Source: Silurus meridionalis
Taxonomy: Eukaryota; Chordata; Actinopteri; Siluriformes; Siluridae
DNA length: 64,000 nt
Reading direction: 5' to 3'
Assembly: GCF_014805685.1 (NCBI RefSeq)
Contig: NC_060887.1
Span: forward strand, 17,514,463 to 17,578,462
Shown here: positions 1 through 13,459 of the stretch, piece after piece
Numbering within the stretch: the first letter of the stretch is position 1
Layout of the letters: each line of letters opens with the position of its first letter
Position numbers and translations under genes: made by a program
The notes under the pieces: model-generated
Databases searched by the model: none
Told to the model about the DNA's origin: nothing
Seen by the model: only the letters and a program-made list of their open reading frames with translations

Positions 1-1544
1 AGAAAAGCTATAAACAGGGAAATTCAATTTTGTAATCTTCTTGCACACAAAGGTGAAATCATGATTAAAATGTAAAACATTAACACACAAAAACACACTT
101 CTGGGTGTACAAAACCATAATCATTATGTGATTATGTGCCACACCTGGGCAGCTCACCAAGAAACTGAAAAAAAAAAAAACCCTCATAAATGGAACAAGG
201 GAGATTTAAACAAAAGAGAAATCTACACTATTTGTCTAAATATTGCTATAAAATATTGAATAATTAAATATATGCTGTACAGCATCTTGCACTAGTAAAG
301 ATTAATCGCTAATCTATTCCTTTCTATTCTCTATTCATTCTGTCCCCTAACTCACTTTTGTGTTTATCTCTCTGTCTGTTTAGGACTTCCCCTGGCTGAC
401 CCGTTCCAATCTGTAAGGAGTTCTGCTGAAATCTCTTTCTCCTCTTTGCTCTGATGGACAGTAGCCAGTTCTCTTCCTAATAACAACTCACTCAGTGCCT
501 TGCTTTTTTCCATGATAATAAAAAGCACAAAATGTATTGTACAGGGAAGTGGTTGTGGCGCATGCTGATTCAACAGTGAGCTTCTAAATGTAGACAGCAG
601 AACTGCCCAATCCTGTCCTTTATGTATTTACCTTCATCACCAGATGTTTTGTAATTAGTGATATTTTTATAACATGGGGCTCTTTTTTAGCAACAGGCCT
701 GACCTGTGTTTAACCTGTACTTATTGAATTATTGATCAGTTATCTCTTTATCTCTTTATGTAATGTAGAAAAGCCACATTTGACTTGACTAGCAATAGTT
801 CTGAAATAGGAAAAGTCCAGACAAAGCAGCCCTTATATAGATTTATACTTCCCCCATAACACAATGAGCCCCTGTAGAAGTTGTGAATCTGTTGTGTTGA
901 TGGAATGAGTGTGTTAAATCTGGTCCAATGCTAAAATCTCTATGTGGTAGCCTTTATGGGTTGTATTATGATGCCCAGGTTTAGTGGTAAATTACTAGGA
1001 AGTCGTCTCACGTGTCATGAAAGTGTGTGTTGGAAGTGTGAAAGACCAGTTCAGAACAATAAAACCTAGATGACACTCTTAACACTGCAAACACTTACAT
1101 CACTTGGTTTTAAGTTGAATAATTTGCTGTATTTACAGCTGTAATTATGTATGTCTGTACTTTTTAAGTATTACTTTTTGATTCCACGGTTGCCATGTCT
1201 CCACTGTTAGGCTGACATTTTGAAAAATAAGGATGCACAGTTTCTTGTAATATCTTGTGCGGGTGGACCTAATGTCACTGTGTGCTATGGGGAACGTGCT
1301 GTAAATTAAATGTGATTATTAAAATGCACTGTCTGTATTTTTCTTGTGCTGATGGATTGGCACCTGGAGTGAATTGCATTAAGGATGTTTTATCCCCCTG
1401 CAAGGCTTAAGTGGCCCTCTATTTAATTGGCATGTCATTATTACTGAGGGGAAGGAAAGGCTAGTGTTTCTACTGCATTGGTTGACAATGCTCTCTGTGT
1501 AAAGGCTGAGTAGCAAACAGGTTGTTCTGATAACCTGCTGGTGC

Positions 1545-1568
1545 ATGTGTGTGTGTGTGTGTGTGTGC

Positions 1569-1635
<67 letters not shown>
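1545..1635. repeat. Compound (TG)n-(AT)n microsatellite
   Basis: A (TG)n run from about 1545 to 1567 passes into an (AT)n run at 1573-1635. The open frames across it are repeat artefacts. Confidence 0.97.
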
Positions 1636-1637
<2 letters not shown>

Positions 1638-1880
1638 GGGGCAATGCACATATTCGACCCAATGTCAGCGCAGAATATATCTTTATTTTAGATTTTATGT
1701 GTGGCAGGGGAAAACAAAGCGCGTGCCAGTAGTAATAAGTTAACATTGGCTACAAAGGGCAGCTGACCACTATATATTTAGCACAGGGCCAATGCAAAGG
1801 AGCAATATTAACCATGGCATTGGTTGGCATTCCCTTTTCCCAAAGGCTTGTGGTTAGTCAAGAAGGCAGGGACAAGAAGG

Positions 1881-1881
<1 letters not shown>

Positions 1882-1937
<56 letters not shown>
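1882..1937. repeat. (TG)n microsatellite close to the colq start
   Basis: Uninterrupted TG repeat of about 56 bases, ending about 100 bases before the colq start codon. It therefore lies in the proximal promoter or 5' UTR and may be length-polymorphic. Confidence 0.97.
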
Positions 1938-1939
<2 letters not shown>

Positions 1940-2039
1940 TGTGTGAGTGAGCGAGATAGAGGGGGGAGTGTAGTGGTGTAAAGCCTCAGTTCAGTAGCCA
2001 GTGCCGTTGGAGGTACAGAGCTCTCTGCAGTCAATCAGC

Positions 2040-5000
2040 ATGTTTCTTTTTACACTCGGACTGTATTTACCTCTCCTCCTTCACTATGCTTCATCACACT
2101 CCCTTATGGACAACATCTTCTCCTTTCCAGCAGGTATGACCACTTAAGACTGATTTTGTTTTGGGCGCATCATATTTAATATCTCTTTGGAACCTGGAGC
2201 ATACAGCTTGTGCATACTTGGTTTGTGCACTAACAGCATACATGAAATGTTGACTTGCAGTCATTATCATGTTCCTTGATCTAAATGTCTTTCTGCATAA
2301 AACTGATATTATCTGTGATGATTTTCTTGCACTCCATCAAAACCAGGATTATTATTGTACATTATATATGCAATTATTCCTGCAGATTCCTGCAGATGTA
2401 GTAGAAAGAAAATATTTCTCACCACAGTGCACTGCATATTATTCTTGTTTATTTCAGTGTTTTGTTCAGGGGCTCTGTGCTAACAACAGTAATTAGTTAT
2501 TCCATGGATAATGCTTAAGAGGCAGAGTACTTGACATTGGCATGCTTTTCTGTTTCAAATACTATTTGATTTGTTCCTGCTTTGGGCTCATTTAATTAGT
2601 TATAAATATCTGTATACATTTGCATGTCGAATAACAAACCATAACATTCACAGTTCATATTTGGAACATTAAAATCACTACATTTGTAATTAATCCATCA
2701 GAAAATCCATCTGCAAGAAAAAACAGCACTGACAGCGTTTAAATGTTGGAAGGAACTGAAGAATAATTACCAATGCAGCATTGGGGATTAGTTTTTAGCA
2801 TTTAGAATAATAATTCAGGCTAATTCAGTGCTGTGTGGATGCATTTGTTGCATTGTCTAAAACTATCCAACTATTTGCAACAATTCCTTTTAAGAAAAAA
2901 TATCTAAACAAAGCCACCATTTGACAGAAGAGCTGTAGTTTGTCTTTGTTTCTATGCCTGACAATATCACAACTGGCTGTCATGCTCCATCACTAAGCAC
3001 TGCTTGTTGTGCTCCTATGCTGCCTGTTTGTTGACATGTTCCTTCTGTTTCCCAACCACAGATCTGGAAGCACTGGAACCCAGGAAGAAATTTAACCCGT
3101 GCTGTTTACTGACTCCGCCTCCTCCGCCGTTATTCCCCCCACCCCTGTCGCTGTGGCACAAGCCTCGGGTACGTCATGTGACTGTTGCACTAGCCGTGGT
3201 GACTTGTCCTTGGAGGGGTTCCATGAATCCTGTGGTCCCCCTCAGATGCTTGTCTTATCAGAGCGTAAAAACGAAGAGGTGTTGATACAGATCAGCAGAT
3301 GGATCTCGTCATGGTTCTAAAAATCATTAGGCTGCTAGAGTTACCTCGTGTGTATATTTTAACTTGTTGACTTGAAAGTAGAATAAAAAAGACAAGTCCA
3401 ATAATCCAATGATGTAGTCCACGTACGTACCGAGCCAGATCATATTGCCAAGGCACAAATGCCGACGCCGGTGTCTAGCCAGAACTGGCAATGAAGTTAA
3501 ACGTTCTTAATGTTTTACATTGCAGAGTGATCCTGGCAATGTATGGAGAGATGGGAAGACAGAGGACAAGAAGTCAACAGGCAAGGTCTGCCAGGTTGGA
3601 GCACCCGGACCAGCCGGACCAGCAGGACCTCAGGTACAACCTCAACCTCTGATTGGTGTGTTTACAGCTTGTATCTCATAAACATTTCTCTATAGGAATT
3701 AAATTCCACAGTTCCCAATCAGCCAACAAATTAATTTATATTCCTTTCCAGTTTAGAGGGAGTACTGTTTTTTTTTTTTTGTACCATTAAAGAGGTATTT
3801 CCCCAAAAACTCCAGATTTCCAAGATTACCCAGACGGAATTAAGTGGTCTAGTGCTTACGCAATTGGAAGTCTTGAGAATATCAGGTGTTAAACCCCCCC
3901 CTTTCTTACACCAAATTCATCAAATCAGTCATGTGTCCACTAGTTCAACAGTATTGGCTATTCCAGCTAAGGTATCACATGGCTAAATGACATTTACAAT
4001 TTAGAAATTTGTGCAATGAGCTCTTTTAAGATTTCATCCTGTTCAGCTGTTTCCTCTGGTTCTTTAATTGCAATGGTGCTAACCCTCTTCAGCATATGAG
4101 ACCCGTGTGACTTCCTGTAGTCCGCTTACTGCAGTGAGACGGATGCACCAGGTCCTCCCCATCGCCACCACCATGAATCCCCACCCCCACTACATGGCAG
4201 GACATTAACGCTCTACATTTAGAGTGGACGGAAATAGGATTTTTCCACTGACTGTCTCTGTACCACGCATCCTTTCTTAGAAACGAGACACTGCTCAGCC
4301 TAGTGCCCCGAGTCCTACTCTGCCATTTTCTAAATAAAGCGGCTGCTTGTCTGTGTGATATGTGATATATATCGAGTATTTCATGGCTTCTTATGAGTGG
4401 CAGGTGGATCGCAACTTGTCTTTTCACAACCTTAAGAAAGAAGACATCCTGTATCACCAATCATATTTAATTTGCCATAACTGTAGGATTTGTAGAAACT
4501 CCTGAAAGTTTTATGACGTGAAAGTAAAATTGCAATCCTTTTCACAGGGTCCTCCTGGATTACCAGGATCAAAGGGACCAAAAGGAGAAAAGGTACACAT
4601 GCACGCTAACACACTTACACACGGTCAAGAAGAATACACTGCAGCCTGATTAAGGGAAATATTTATCCAGAATATATATTTTTATGCAAGCTGCCAATAA
4701 ATAATTTACCTTACTAGGCTGATATAACTGACAGACCCAGGAGGCTTGTTATTTTATATTATTGTTTATATACATATAGTGTTACTGGGTCACCTGATGT
4801 CCCATTAGAAGAGTGTGATTGAGTGATATATTAGATGGCGCTTCTTACTTGTCAGCTACATTACCCTTGTAGCTTGAGGTAGAACTTTTTGGTAAATACA
4901 GCTCTACATGTTTCAAGTGTTTATTTCTATTAATTAATGTGCGTGGATTTGTGTGGATTCAGCTTCAATGCAAAGTGGGAGCATTTTCATGGTGTAAGTG

Positions 5001-5191
5001 CTGTAATATCCTGCATGTTGCACTGTTTCTCTTATTTTTCCTTTCCTGTGTTGCCAGGGAGAAATTGGGAGACCCGGACAAAGGGTAGGATGCTGCATCA
5101 TTGCATAAACCATTACATTTTTCTCTCCTAACTGGATATGAGAAAGAAAAAAGTCTCTGCTAACCCCACACACACACACACACACACGCGC

Positions 5192-5224
<33 letters not shown>

Positions 5225-5967
5225 CACACGCACACACAATACTTTTGGCCATGTTCCCAGCCATGCTTCACACTGCAGCCACACACAAAATAAGCCTAAC
5301 ACAATTCCAGTTAAATGCAACCTTGACAAAGACATGCAGGACACAGAGTCCAGAAAACACCACTACAAAACCTACTAGGAGGCATGTTTTTATGTAAAAG
5401 TGGGCACCAAAGATGCAAATAGGATAGGAATATCTAACAGAATGGTCTAGTGCGGACATTTGGTTAAACATGAAGTTTTAATTCTTGATAGAAACTAAAG
5501 GTTTTAGTAAAAATACGTTTCTTTAAGGTTACGGTTATGGTTTGGTGCAGGCATAGTGTTCATATATTGCATTAAAAAGGAAGGTCCCCAGTATAGTGAT
5601 GTTTGCATGCTTATCAATAACAGAAGTCATTGGTGGTCACCCTAATTACAGCTTGAGCCATATGCAACCCTTAATGGAATGTCCCATTGGCTGTCTTCCC
5701 ACAATTCCACTGATGGGCAGGTGTAGTTTCCTGGAAGGTTTTAGTGGCACACATCAGTGCACAAATGGATGGAGGACAAATGGAACGATGTGGGGTTATG
5801 AGCGGGGAAAGAGGAGGGTGATACTGATGGAGGTCGCTTGCAGTATTGCAGTGTAATTTAGCTTAGTGCTAAAGCTACCATTAATCATTTGCCTTCCAAC
5901 AAGCCTTGTCTCCGGCTCCCTGCACATCAATTAATTAAAGTCAGCAGTGTGATGGGCTGCTTAGCTT

Positions 5968-6009
<42 letters not shown>

Positions 6010-9000
6010 GTCTCTCTCTCTAATGTACAATATCACTCTGCCTTTTATAAACAGATTTGCCATCCTCACAGTGTTTTTATTGTGTTGTCTCTTTAGCAAA
6101 TTTCCATTTTAATTTGAACAGTTTCAAAACATAAATCAAAAACAGGACACTTCATTTAATCAAAGAATTAACCATCTTGCATAACTTGAATTTTCTATGA
6201 TTACATTTGTACATTTTGCTTAGTATGTCCTATACTATTAGGTTGCTTTATTTTAATAAGCTCTAAAGTCTCAGATCAGGAACTTGTGTGTAAAGATTTG
6301 CATTGCTACAGGGGCGCACTGGCTCCCCAGGCCTGCCAGGGCGACAGGGACCAAATGGATGGCCAGGACCGAGTGGGCCCAAGGTGAGCTTGATGCTGCA
6401 TTTAAAAATGGAAAACACTGTATAGTTACACATTCTCTACATGTTGGCAGTAGGGCAATAAATAATGATGTGTGGTTTTTCAGGGGGAGAAAGGTGACTC
6501 TGGACTGATGGGCTTGCCTGGAGCACGGGGACCTATAGGACCCAAGGTCTGTGTTCCTTACAACTTAAACAACTCAACTTGAGTCCTTCAGGAAGCTTCA
6601 TTAATCCGAGACAAATGGTAGAAATGTCAAAATAACTGACATTTCATTATAAAATGTTTGTCATTTTAATTGCTTTTTTCCTGCATGTTTGCAGGGATTG
6701 TCTGGATACAAAGGAGAAAAGGTACATTTGTTTTGCAACAATCTTTGTTTGTGCTTTTGCATGCCCTCTGTCATACAAGACTCTGTCTCCTTTAAAATTT
6801 TCTAGAGTGCACAAAACCGTGCATTGCCAATGCTTTAGTGTTTTTTCTTGTCAAATTTTTATAGGGCTCACGAGGTGACCGGGGTGAAGCTGGCCCAAAG
6901 GGTCAGAAGGTGAGATTGGTCTTCTTTCAGCTGTGAAATCTAATGATATATAGTTCTGTCATCAAACAGTGGATTGTGTTGTGTTGCAGGGCACAATGGG
7001 TCTGACAGGAATGCTTGGCCAGAAGGTGAGGAATGAGTTCTAATCTGCATACTTATATCATTTTACTCATAACATTAGTAAATGCATTTACATGATCTTT
7101 GCTCAGGGTGAAATGGGCCCAAAAGGAGAAGCTGGAATCCCAGGAAGCAGAGGACCCACTGGGCAGCCAGGAAAAAGAGGCAAACAAGTAAGGGAATTTT
7201 CTCTGAATACTGATAAAACCGACATAATGTGTATTGTTCTGGAACAAAAAACTGCTTTGTTTTTATTTTCCTTTATATTACAAAAATAATCTTTTGTTTA
7301 TTTGATATCTGATTTAGGGTTCAAAAGGAGACACTGGACTCACAGGACCTATGGGACCAGCAGGTCCTCAAGGACCACCTGGTCATCCAGGTCCACCTGG
7401 TCTGCCTGCTTCAGGTAAGTGTTTAGGATAAACACGTAAGGTCTCAACTCTATGCTGACTGATAGTGGAATTGCATTCATACTCAAGGAAGTTGGTACAA
7501 CTGTAATGCATATAATTAAAGATTATGACATTTCACTTATATGGAAATCAAAAACTAAGCGTCAGTGTTTACTTTTCCTGACTGATTTTTGCATTGAAAC
7601 CTCTAAATACCAGAATAGTGACAAAAAACTCAGGGTTACAGAGTTAAAAGAAGAGAGGGAACATTTCAATCAATGACACCAAGGGATCTTTTTAGCCCAA
7701 GTGCAACCTGATCTGCTGTGCTTAAGTCCAGAGGCATGACATCATGTCTTTAAATTGACTGATACAGCGAGGCCAAGTTTCTCACAGATATACAAACGTT
7801 ATGTAACCACTTCATTAATGTGACACCTTGTGTAAACTTCTACAGATTATACAATGTAATTACCCTCTATAAAAAGACAGTAAGAAAATATATAACCAAT
7901 TTTTTCTATAACCTTAAAGCTAAAGCTAACTGCACTACTTGAATTAACATTGCAAATAATAACACTTTAAGGAGAATAGTGCTATTTTACACCTGCTGTC
8001 TGCAGGAAAATACAAAAATAAATATCAACAATGTTCATCAGATAAACTCATTGTCCATTTTGATAGGAACACCTGTACACCTGTTCATTTATGTTCAGTT
8101 ATCCATTGGGTCCATTCAAAGAACTGTCACTCACACAATGGTTTTTATTTTTTCACTATTCTGAGTAAGCATGAGAGCAGATATTTCGTATGAAGGGCCA
8201 AAAATCTAACTTGATTGAGGTCCATGGGCCAAAATTATATTTTGCATTATACCAAACATTATATAAAAATGAATGTTGCCATGCTTCTTTTTTTTAATAT
8301 TTAAGAATAAATTAATAAATAGAATACATTATTCTGTAATCTGCTTAACTACTGCAGTTTTATTTTTAAAGGTCTAGTTCCGTGAACCTATAATACAAAG
8401 AGAAACAATCCAATTTCTTGTACAACAGAGTTTGAATGCTTAATTTAGCTATTCAGTGAACTCTATAGATAGACATAAAGTTGGTCCTTATTTTTGGTCG
8501 TTTTTCCAAAAGGCTTTTTTTTCTTCTTCTCATATATGGCATCAAGGTGACCACATACCAACTTTGGCGCAGACCCTAGTTTGGGCATCTTTGCTCTTGA
8601 TACTGCTTTGTGTAAAAGTTTCCATGCGATCAGCAATTTCTGAAATACTCAAATCAGCCATGTTCATAATCACATAGATCACATTTGATATTCTGATGTA
8701 AGATTTTAACTTGAATTAAAGCTCTTGAATTGAATTTGCAAGATGTTATACATTGTGTTGCTGACACATGATGCACGAATACACAATAACTGCACAAACA
8801 AACAGGTGTACAGATGTTTCTATTAAAATGGACGAACACTAACAAACCTCCAAAAACGAGAAGCTAATGAGGGAACAACTGTTAACTGTTATGTAATTAA
8901 AAACAGGACCAAACTTGTTTAATTGACATTCAGAAAATGCTGTAACTTTAATAGAATGAAAAAGCATTCTATTTAAAATATTTTGAAAGAAATAAGTGTT

Positions 9001-11546
9001 TAAATTATGTGGTATGTGTATTTATTTATAAATATAAGGGCTGTCAATCGATTAAATATTTAATTGCATGATTGTCATGAGTTGAGTAATCGAAACTTAA
9101 TCGAACATTTTAGCTGTTCTAAATGTACCTTACATTAATACTCTTTTAATACTCTAATCAACATGCACATGGACAAATATGGATGCTTTATGCAAATTTA
9201 TGTTTATTATTAGTGAAACACAAAACTCAACATATAGCATTAAGACAAAGTGTTTATGGTGCTTTAAATTACAGAAATTATCAGGATACCAAAAAACTGA
9301 ACTTTTGCTATGTTTCCACACGGACCATTTTAATTGCCGGATGTGTGCTTCGTGGCAGATTTAGGTGTTTGATTTGAGGCTTGGTGCATCAGTAAAACAA
9401 ATTTAGTAATTAAAATGACTTTTTTGCTTTGTCATGAACAAGTGTGTGTTGTGTTGAAGGTTTTAATTCGCCTCTTTAATATCTATAGTTTGAAATTATT
9501 TTAAAACAGTCAAACAGAAACGCGTGCTGCATTAATCGTGCTTTAATAAAAGTTTGTGTATATATGAAATCTTTGCCTGCATTAATAAACTGTTAAAAAA
9601 ATATATAAAACATTCTTGAATGTTAGAAATGCATGCAGAAAGTTCAGCTAAGCCTGTACTCATTGTGAACGCCTGTCTTTTCTCCAGGGCTGTATGTGGT
9701 GGGGCCAAAGGGGGAGAAAGGGCAGCCAGGCAACCCAGGCCACTGTGGCTGTAACTCTCTTGTGAATATGAACAACCCTTCTAGCTCATTTAACCATCAC
9801 TCCAGGAGCAGCTATCTCAGAGTGCCTGCAGTAAGCTAGTGCTATTTATTTGATTAAATATTACATGAATACCTGAATTTAATATTTGCTATTTATAAAT
9901 AATGGTATTAGATTCTACATTTTGTTCATAAAACTTATAAAAAGGGAACAAAAATAATCACTTTAACTTGGATAACAAATTCTTCATCGAACATCTGCAG
10001 AATAATTAGTTACAGGAATTATGTGGTTTTACATGGTTTTTCCCTTTTGAGCTAAATTGTCTGGATAATGCTGATGTAGTGTTTTGCAGTGCTTGTTTGT
10101 AAAACTGCATAATGTTTGTGGCATTTGATGCTTTCCTGTTAAGGTCAGGGTTAGATTTTAGCCGGACATCATCATTCTTACCTCAGGAACTCTCTGAGTC
10201 ATCACATCATTAGAGCTGGCCCACCTGCATCCCCAGGTGGAATAACACTTACATATTCCAGTATTCTTAAGCTGCATCTAATTGCCAGTGTCACTTGTCT
10301 TGTGTATTGCTGTAAATGCTTCAAGATTTGATGAAGAAAAAAAAATCTGATCCTTTGGGATCTTGACTTTAAGCTTATTTAAGATTTAAGGTGGCTTGTT
10401 TGTAAAACTGCATAATGTTTGTGGCATTTGATGATTTCACAGGGGGAAAAAAATCCAATATATAAATATTAAGTAGAGAACCATGTGAACAAAACCGCAG
10501 CATTTTTAAAGTAAAAAGAAATTCTGCCTTTTGCACTTTTATCAACTAGTGTTGATAAATGAAGCATATAAATAAGTTGCTGACTAGATCTTTTCTTTTT
10601 CTTTTTTTTTTTTTTAGACCAGATCCATTTAGATCAGTTTTTGAAGTACTTAAAAAACCTTGGTAACCTTCCTGTTACCAAAAGCCATTCCACTGAAATG
10701 GCATTTTTCTGTATTCTGACAGTTAAAATAATCAAAACACTTCATGAACCATGACCACTGTCAAATTAAAAGCCACAACATATCCATAGTGTGTTGGTTT
10801 TATTGATTCAATTGCAGATTTTTGTGGTGAATAATGAAGAAGAACTGGACCGTCTCCACACTGATAATGCATTGGCTTTTCGTAAAGACCAGAGGACTCT
10901 ATATTTCAAAGACACTGATGGATGGTTGCCAGTTCAGGTATTATACACTTTTAAATTATTTTAGTTTACTTATTCATTGAACTTAAACTTGGAGAATGTA
11001 ATAATACTTTGAATTCTTTTGTCCTAGCTAACACCATTTCAGTCAACCGAGCATGCGCCAGATCAGGATGGTTTCTGCGGGGATGGAATAGTGCAGGTAG
11101 TGAATGCAGAGGAGTGTGATGATGGAAACAAGGTGGTCACAGACGGCTGTGTCAGTAAGTATAGATTCTGATACATGTTTTTAGATGAAATGCCACCATT
11201 GTTCCATTGAATAGAACTGATCTGTCCTCCTGTGTGACTTACTTTTTAATCTGTGTGTCTCAGAGTGCAGACATGCATACTGCGGTGATGGCTATCGATA
11301 CGATGGAGCCGAGGAGTGCGATGGGAAAGACTTTGGATATCAAACCTGCAACTCTTATCTGCCTGGGTATAATCCAGTTTGAGAATTCTTCAATATGATT
11401 TATGCTAATATCACTTTTTTTTTAGACTTGCTGGAAAAAATAATATAATGTGTTTTTTGTCACTCTACCTCTACAGATCTTATGGAAATCTTAAATGCAC
11501 CGTTGACTGTTTTATCGACTCCACAAGCTGCAAGTATTTTACATGA
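2040..11546 (+). CDS. colq: Acetylcholinesterase collagenic tail peptide (ColQ)
   Basis: ColQ trimerises and anchors acetylcholinesterase tetramers to the synaptic basal lamina of the neuromuscular junction. Exons: 2040-2133, 3062-3168, 3526-3633, 4548-4592, 5058-5084, 6312-6383, 6484-6546, 6695-6721, 6865-6909, 6990-7025, 7107-7187, 7318-7414, 9688-9830, 10818-10937, 11028-11154, 11264-11366, 11477-11546. They join in one frame to 454 aa (human about 455). Seen: a signal peptide (about residues 1-20); the PRAD with Cys45-Cys46 followed by [13 protein letters not shown], which grips the AChE C-terminal helices; Gly-X-Y triplets from about residue 92 to 285 on small 9n-base exons; a basic GKRGKQG stretch like the C-terminal heparin-binding site; and a Cys-rich C-terminus with two EECD segments, the part that binds MuSK in mammals. 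All introns are GT/AG. The first ATG precedes the signal peptide. Confidence 0.97.
5167..5238. repeat. (CA)n/(GCAC)n microsatellite in a colq intron
   Basis: CA repeat passing through CGCG into a tetranucleotide CGCA array, inside the intron between 5084 and 6312. Confidence 0.95.
5968..6020. repeat. (CT)n microsatellite in a colq intron
   Basis: Polypyrimidine CT run with one TTTTG interruption, about 290 bases before the exon at 6312. Confidence 0.95.
8195..8575 (+). mobile_element. Diverged interspersed repeat, copy 1 of 2
   Basis: Several blocks in this colq intron recur in the same order and orientation at about 49310-49700: a CCATG(G/A)GCCAAAA block, GTAATCTGCTT, AGCTATTCAGTGA followed by CTCTA, TTCTTATTTTT-like and TATGTGGCAT-like blocks. 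The copies are clearly diverged. Family unknown; probably a non-autonomous transposon. Confidence 0.6.
9036..9560 (+). mobile_element. Non-autonomous DNA element, copy A (plus)
   Basis: Begins GGGCTGTCAATCGATTAAA and ends near a GTGCTGCATTAATCG block. A second copy in reverse orientation lies at 55616-56229 and shares the internal core TTGCTATGTTTCCACACGG-like, GCCGGATGTGTGCTTCGTGG-like and GATTTGAGGCTTGG-like blocks. It sits in the 2.3-kb colq intron. Confidence 0.75.
10091..10433 (+). repeat. Exact 40-bp direct repeats bracketing the colq intron duplicate
   Basis: The 40 bases at 10091-10130, beginning GCTTGTTTGTAAAACTGC, recur exactly at 10394-10433. They enclose the 258-bp block that also exists in the colq 3' UTR. 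This is far longer than a normal target-site duplication. Confidence 0.93.
10137..10394 (+). repeat. 258-bp duplicate, intron copy
   Basis: Bases 10137-10394 are repeated at 12388-12645 in the same orientation and with the same length; by eye I count two substitutions. The block lies in the intron between 9830 and 10818. It contains an inverted pair CCACCTG (10221) and CAGGTGG (10234), which are E-box-type sites able to form a short hairpin. Confidence 0.95.
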
Positions 11547-13311
11547 GGAGTCAAGAAACCACACAGAGCCCCCATGCTGTCTTGTGAACGTAGCAGGGAA
11601 CAATACTGAAGGCACTGCAAACTAACAGATGAAGAAAATACAGTTGATTTGGGGGCAGGGGGATTTAAACATGCATATTATACTAGTTTCTTGCAGTGCT
11701 GCTAAGAAGAAGTTCACTGGAAAAAAAAGAACACTCTGCTCAGTCATGGCAAACGCACAGGACCCATTGCTCTCTGTCTTAAGGACTCAACTAGGATGCT
11801 GTTCTCTGTTCTGTTCAGCTTTTCTCTGCGGTGCTGGACACCTGCTTGACATTCTGCTTAGATTGTTTGCTATAAATTTGCTGTCATGAAACGGCAAGCC
11901 TGGACTAGACTCAATACCTCAATGTACAACTTTTCCACAAGGAGGCCATTTTCTGGTGGCCCACCGCTTCATCTCTTTCCCAGGGTGCTGTGTTGTATTT
12001 GGACTGTAATGTGAACCAATTTTTGCATGAAGCCTGTGCTGGTTGAAATATAGAGAAACAGGCTACTATGGCATTTATCTAAAGTCAAAACCGTCTCTAC
12101 TCATTAAAGCTATATACATAGAACATTTGGCTTTGACAAAATCAGGAAAAAAGGCTTTAAGCCGGGTGCCTCAGTAAAAGATTAGGGGAAACCAGCAGGC
12201 TGTGTTTTAGAGCTTACTCTATGATACTAATGCTTAGTGGATTTCTTCCACAATGCTAAGACGAACACAGGGCTGTAAAAACATCAGGCAAGCTGCAAGG
12301 TCAGAAACACATGGTCCCAAAAATCAATAGAAGGAATTAGCTGCAGTTCATAATGTTCCCAATGTGGAGGTGCTCTGACTACAGCCTTGTTAAGGTCAGG
12401 GTTAGATTTTAGCTGGACATCATCATTCTTACCTCAGGAACTCTCTGAGTCATCACATCATTAGAGCTGGCCCACCTGCATCCCCAGGTGGAATAACACT
12501 TACATATTCCAGTATTCTTAAGCTGCATCTAATTGCCAGTGTCACTTGTCTTGTGTATTGCTGTAAATGCTTCAAGATTTGATGAAGAAAAAAAAATCTG
12601 ATCCTTTGGGATCTTGACTCTAAGCTTATTTAAGATTTAAGGTGGTAACTAAATTACATATAATGGCTGTGGAACTGTTAGGAAAGATTTCTATACTGTC
12701 AGTTAGCTTTGGCAGGGGAAGTCTATCGCTGCTATCTAGTAGGCTAAAGACTGTTGGAGTTAACCTGAAAAAATAAAAATAAAAAACAGTTACTGGCCAG
12801 TTTTGTCATTCTAAGTATGGATATGTAGCATGAATCTTCTGGTCAAAAAATACATATATCATGTTCTTGTACACCTCTTTTGTGTATAGTCTATTCTAAA
12901 CTCCTGTGTATGTGTTATTTTTATATACTAAATAAAGCATTTGATATTTCTCCATACTAAATGATGAACTTGCATCAATTATTACTCTATAATCTCACCA
13001 AAAAGGTCAAGATTGCTATATTACAGTTGATTGCAGTATGTTATTTCCAGGAAAAGTGTGCATTTTATGTCTGACGTCTGATGTTTTTGCTAAGGTATGT
13101 AAAGTGCATTGGGTATCCCATGGACTGTTATCTCCTCTTTTCAATTTAAGCAAATGTTTAGATGTATGTTATAATGTATATTGCACTATATACAAAATGG
13201 CTCAGTAAGCATCCACTGGTGCTGTTGCATGTTGAGATAATGATTAATATTTTGTCCTACTGTAATGTGTATTATTATGAAATTGTTGTTTGATACAGCC
13301 AATAAAATAAA
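11547..13311 (+). other. colq: Probable colq 3' UTR with poly(A) signals
   Basis: After the TGA at 11544-11546 there is no further recognisable exon. AATAAA occurs at 12931-12936 and as an overlapping pair at 13301-13311, consistent with an untranslated tail of about 1.4 or 1.8 kb. The second copy of the 258-bp duplicate is inside it. Confidence 0.65.
12388..12645 (+). repeat. 258-bp duplicate, 3' UTR copy
   Basis: Partner of the intron block at 10137-10394, same strand. It lacks the flanking 40-bp direct repeats, so this copy is more likely the older location. Confidence 0.95.
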
Positions 13312-13459
13312 GTTTATAAACCTACGTTCGTTCATTTATGGACCAAGAATATATTGTGGTAAATATACCGGTCTACTTAAAGCTCCAAGTATCTTTAAGC
13401 TTGGTGAAACGATTTGAGAAATCAGACAAAAAGCAATACTAATGAGATTCTTAGAAAGG

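Larger units (their letters stand above)
1..2039. other. Upstream flank of colq, no gene recognised
   Basis: AT-rich non-coding DNA. I see no exon with homology to a known protein on either strand. The last 500 bases hold two long microsatellites. The colq promoter and 5' UTR must lie at its right-hand end, but no TATA box or CpG-rich stretch stands out. Confidence 0.5.

Noticed and set aside
4187..4200. Third CTCF-like motif in a colq intron
   Set aside because: It mismatches at the strongly conserved G of the core, so it is not convincing.
4089..4460. 123-codon minus-strand open frame in a colq intron
   Set aside because: It begins with TTG, runs antisense to the gene, and matches nothing known.
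5167..5238. CRISPR-like array
   Set aside because: It is a CA/GCAC microsatellite without spacers, in a vertebrate genome.
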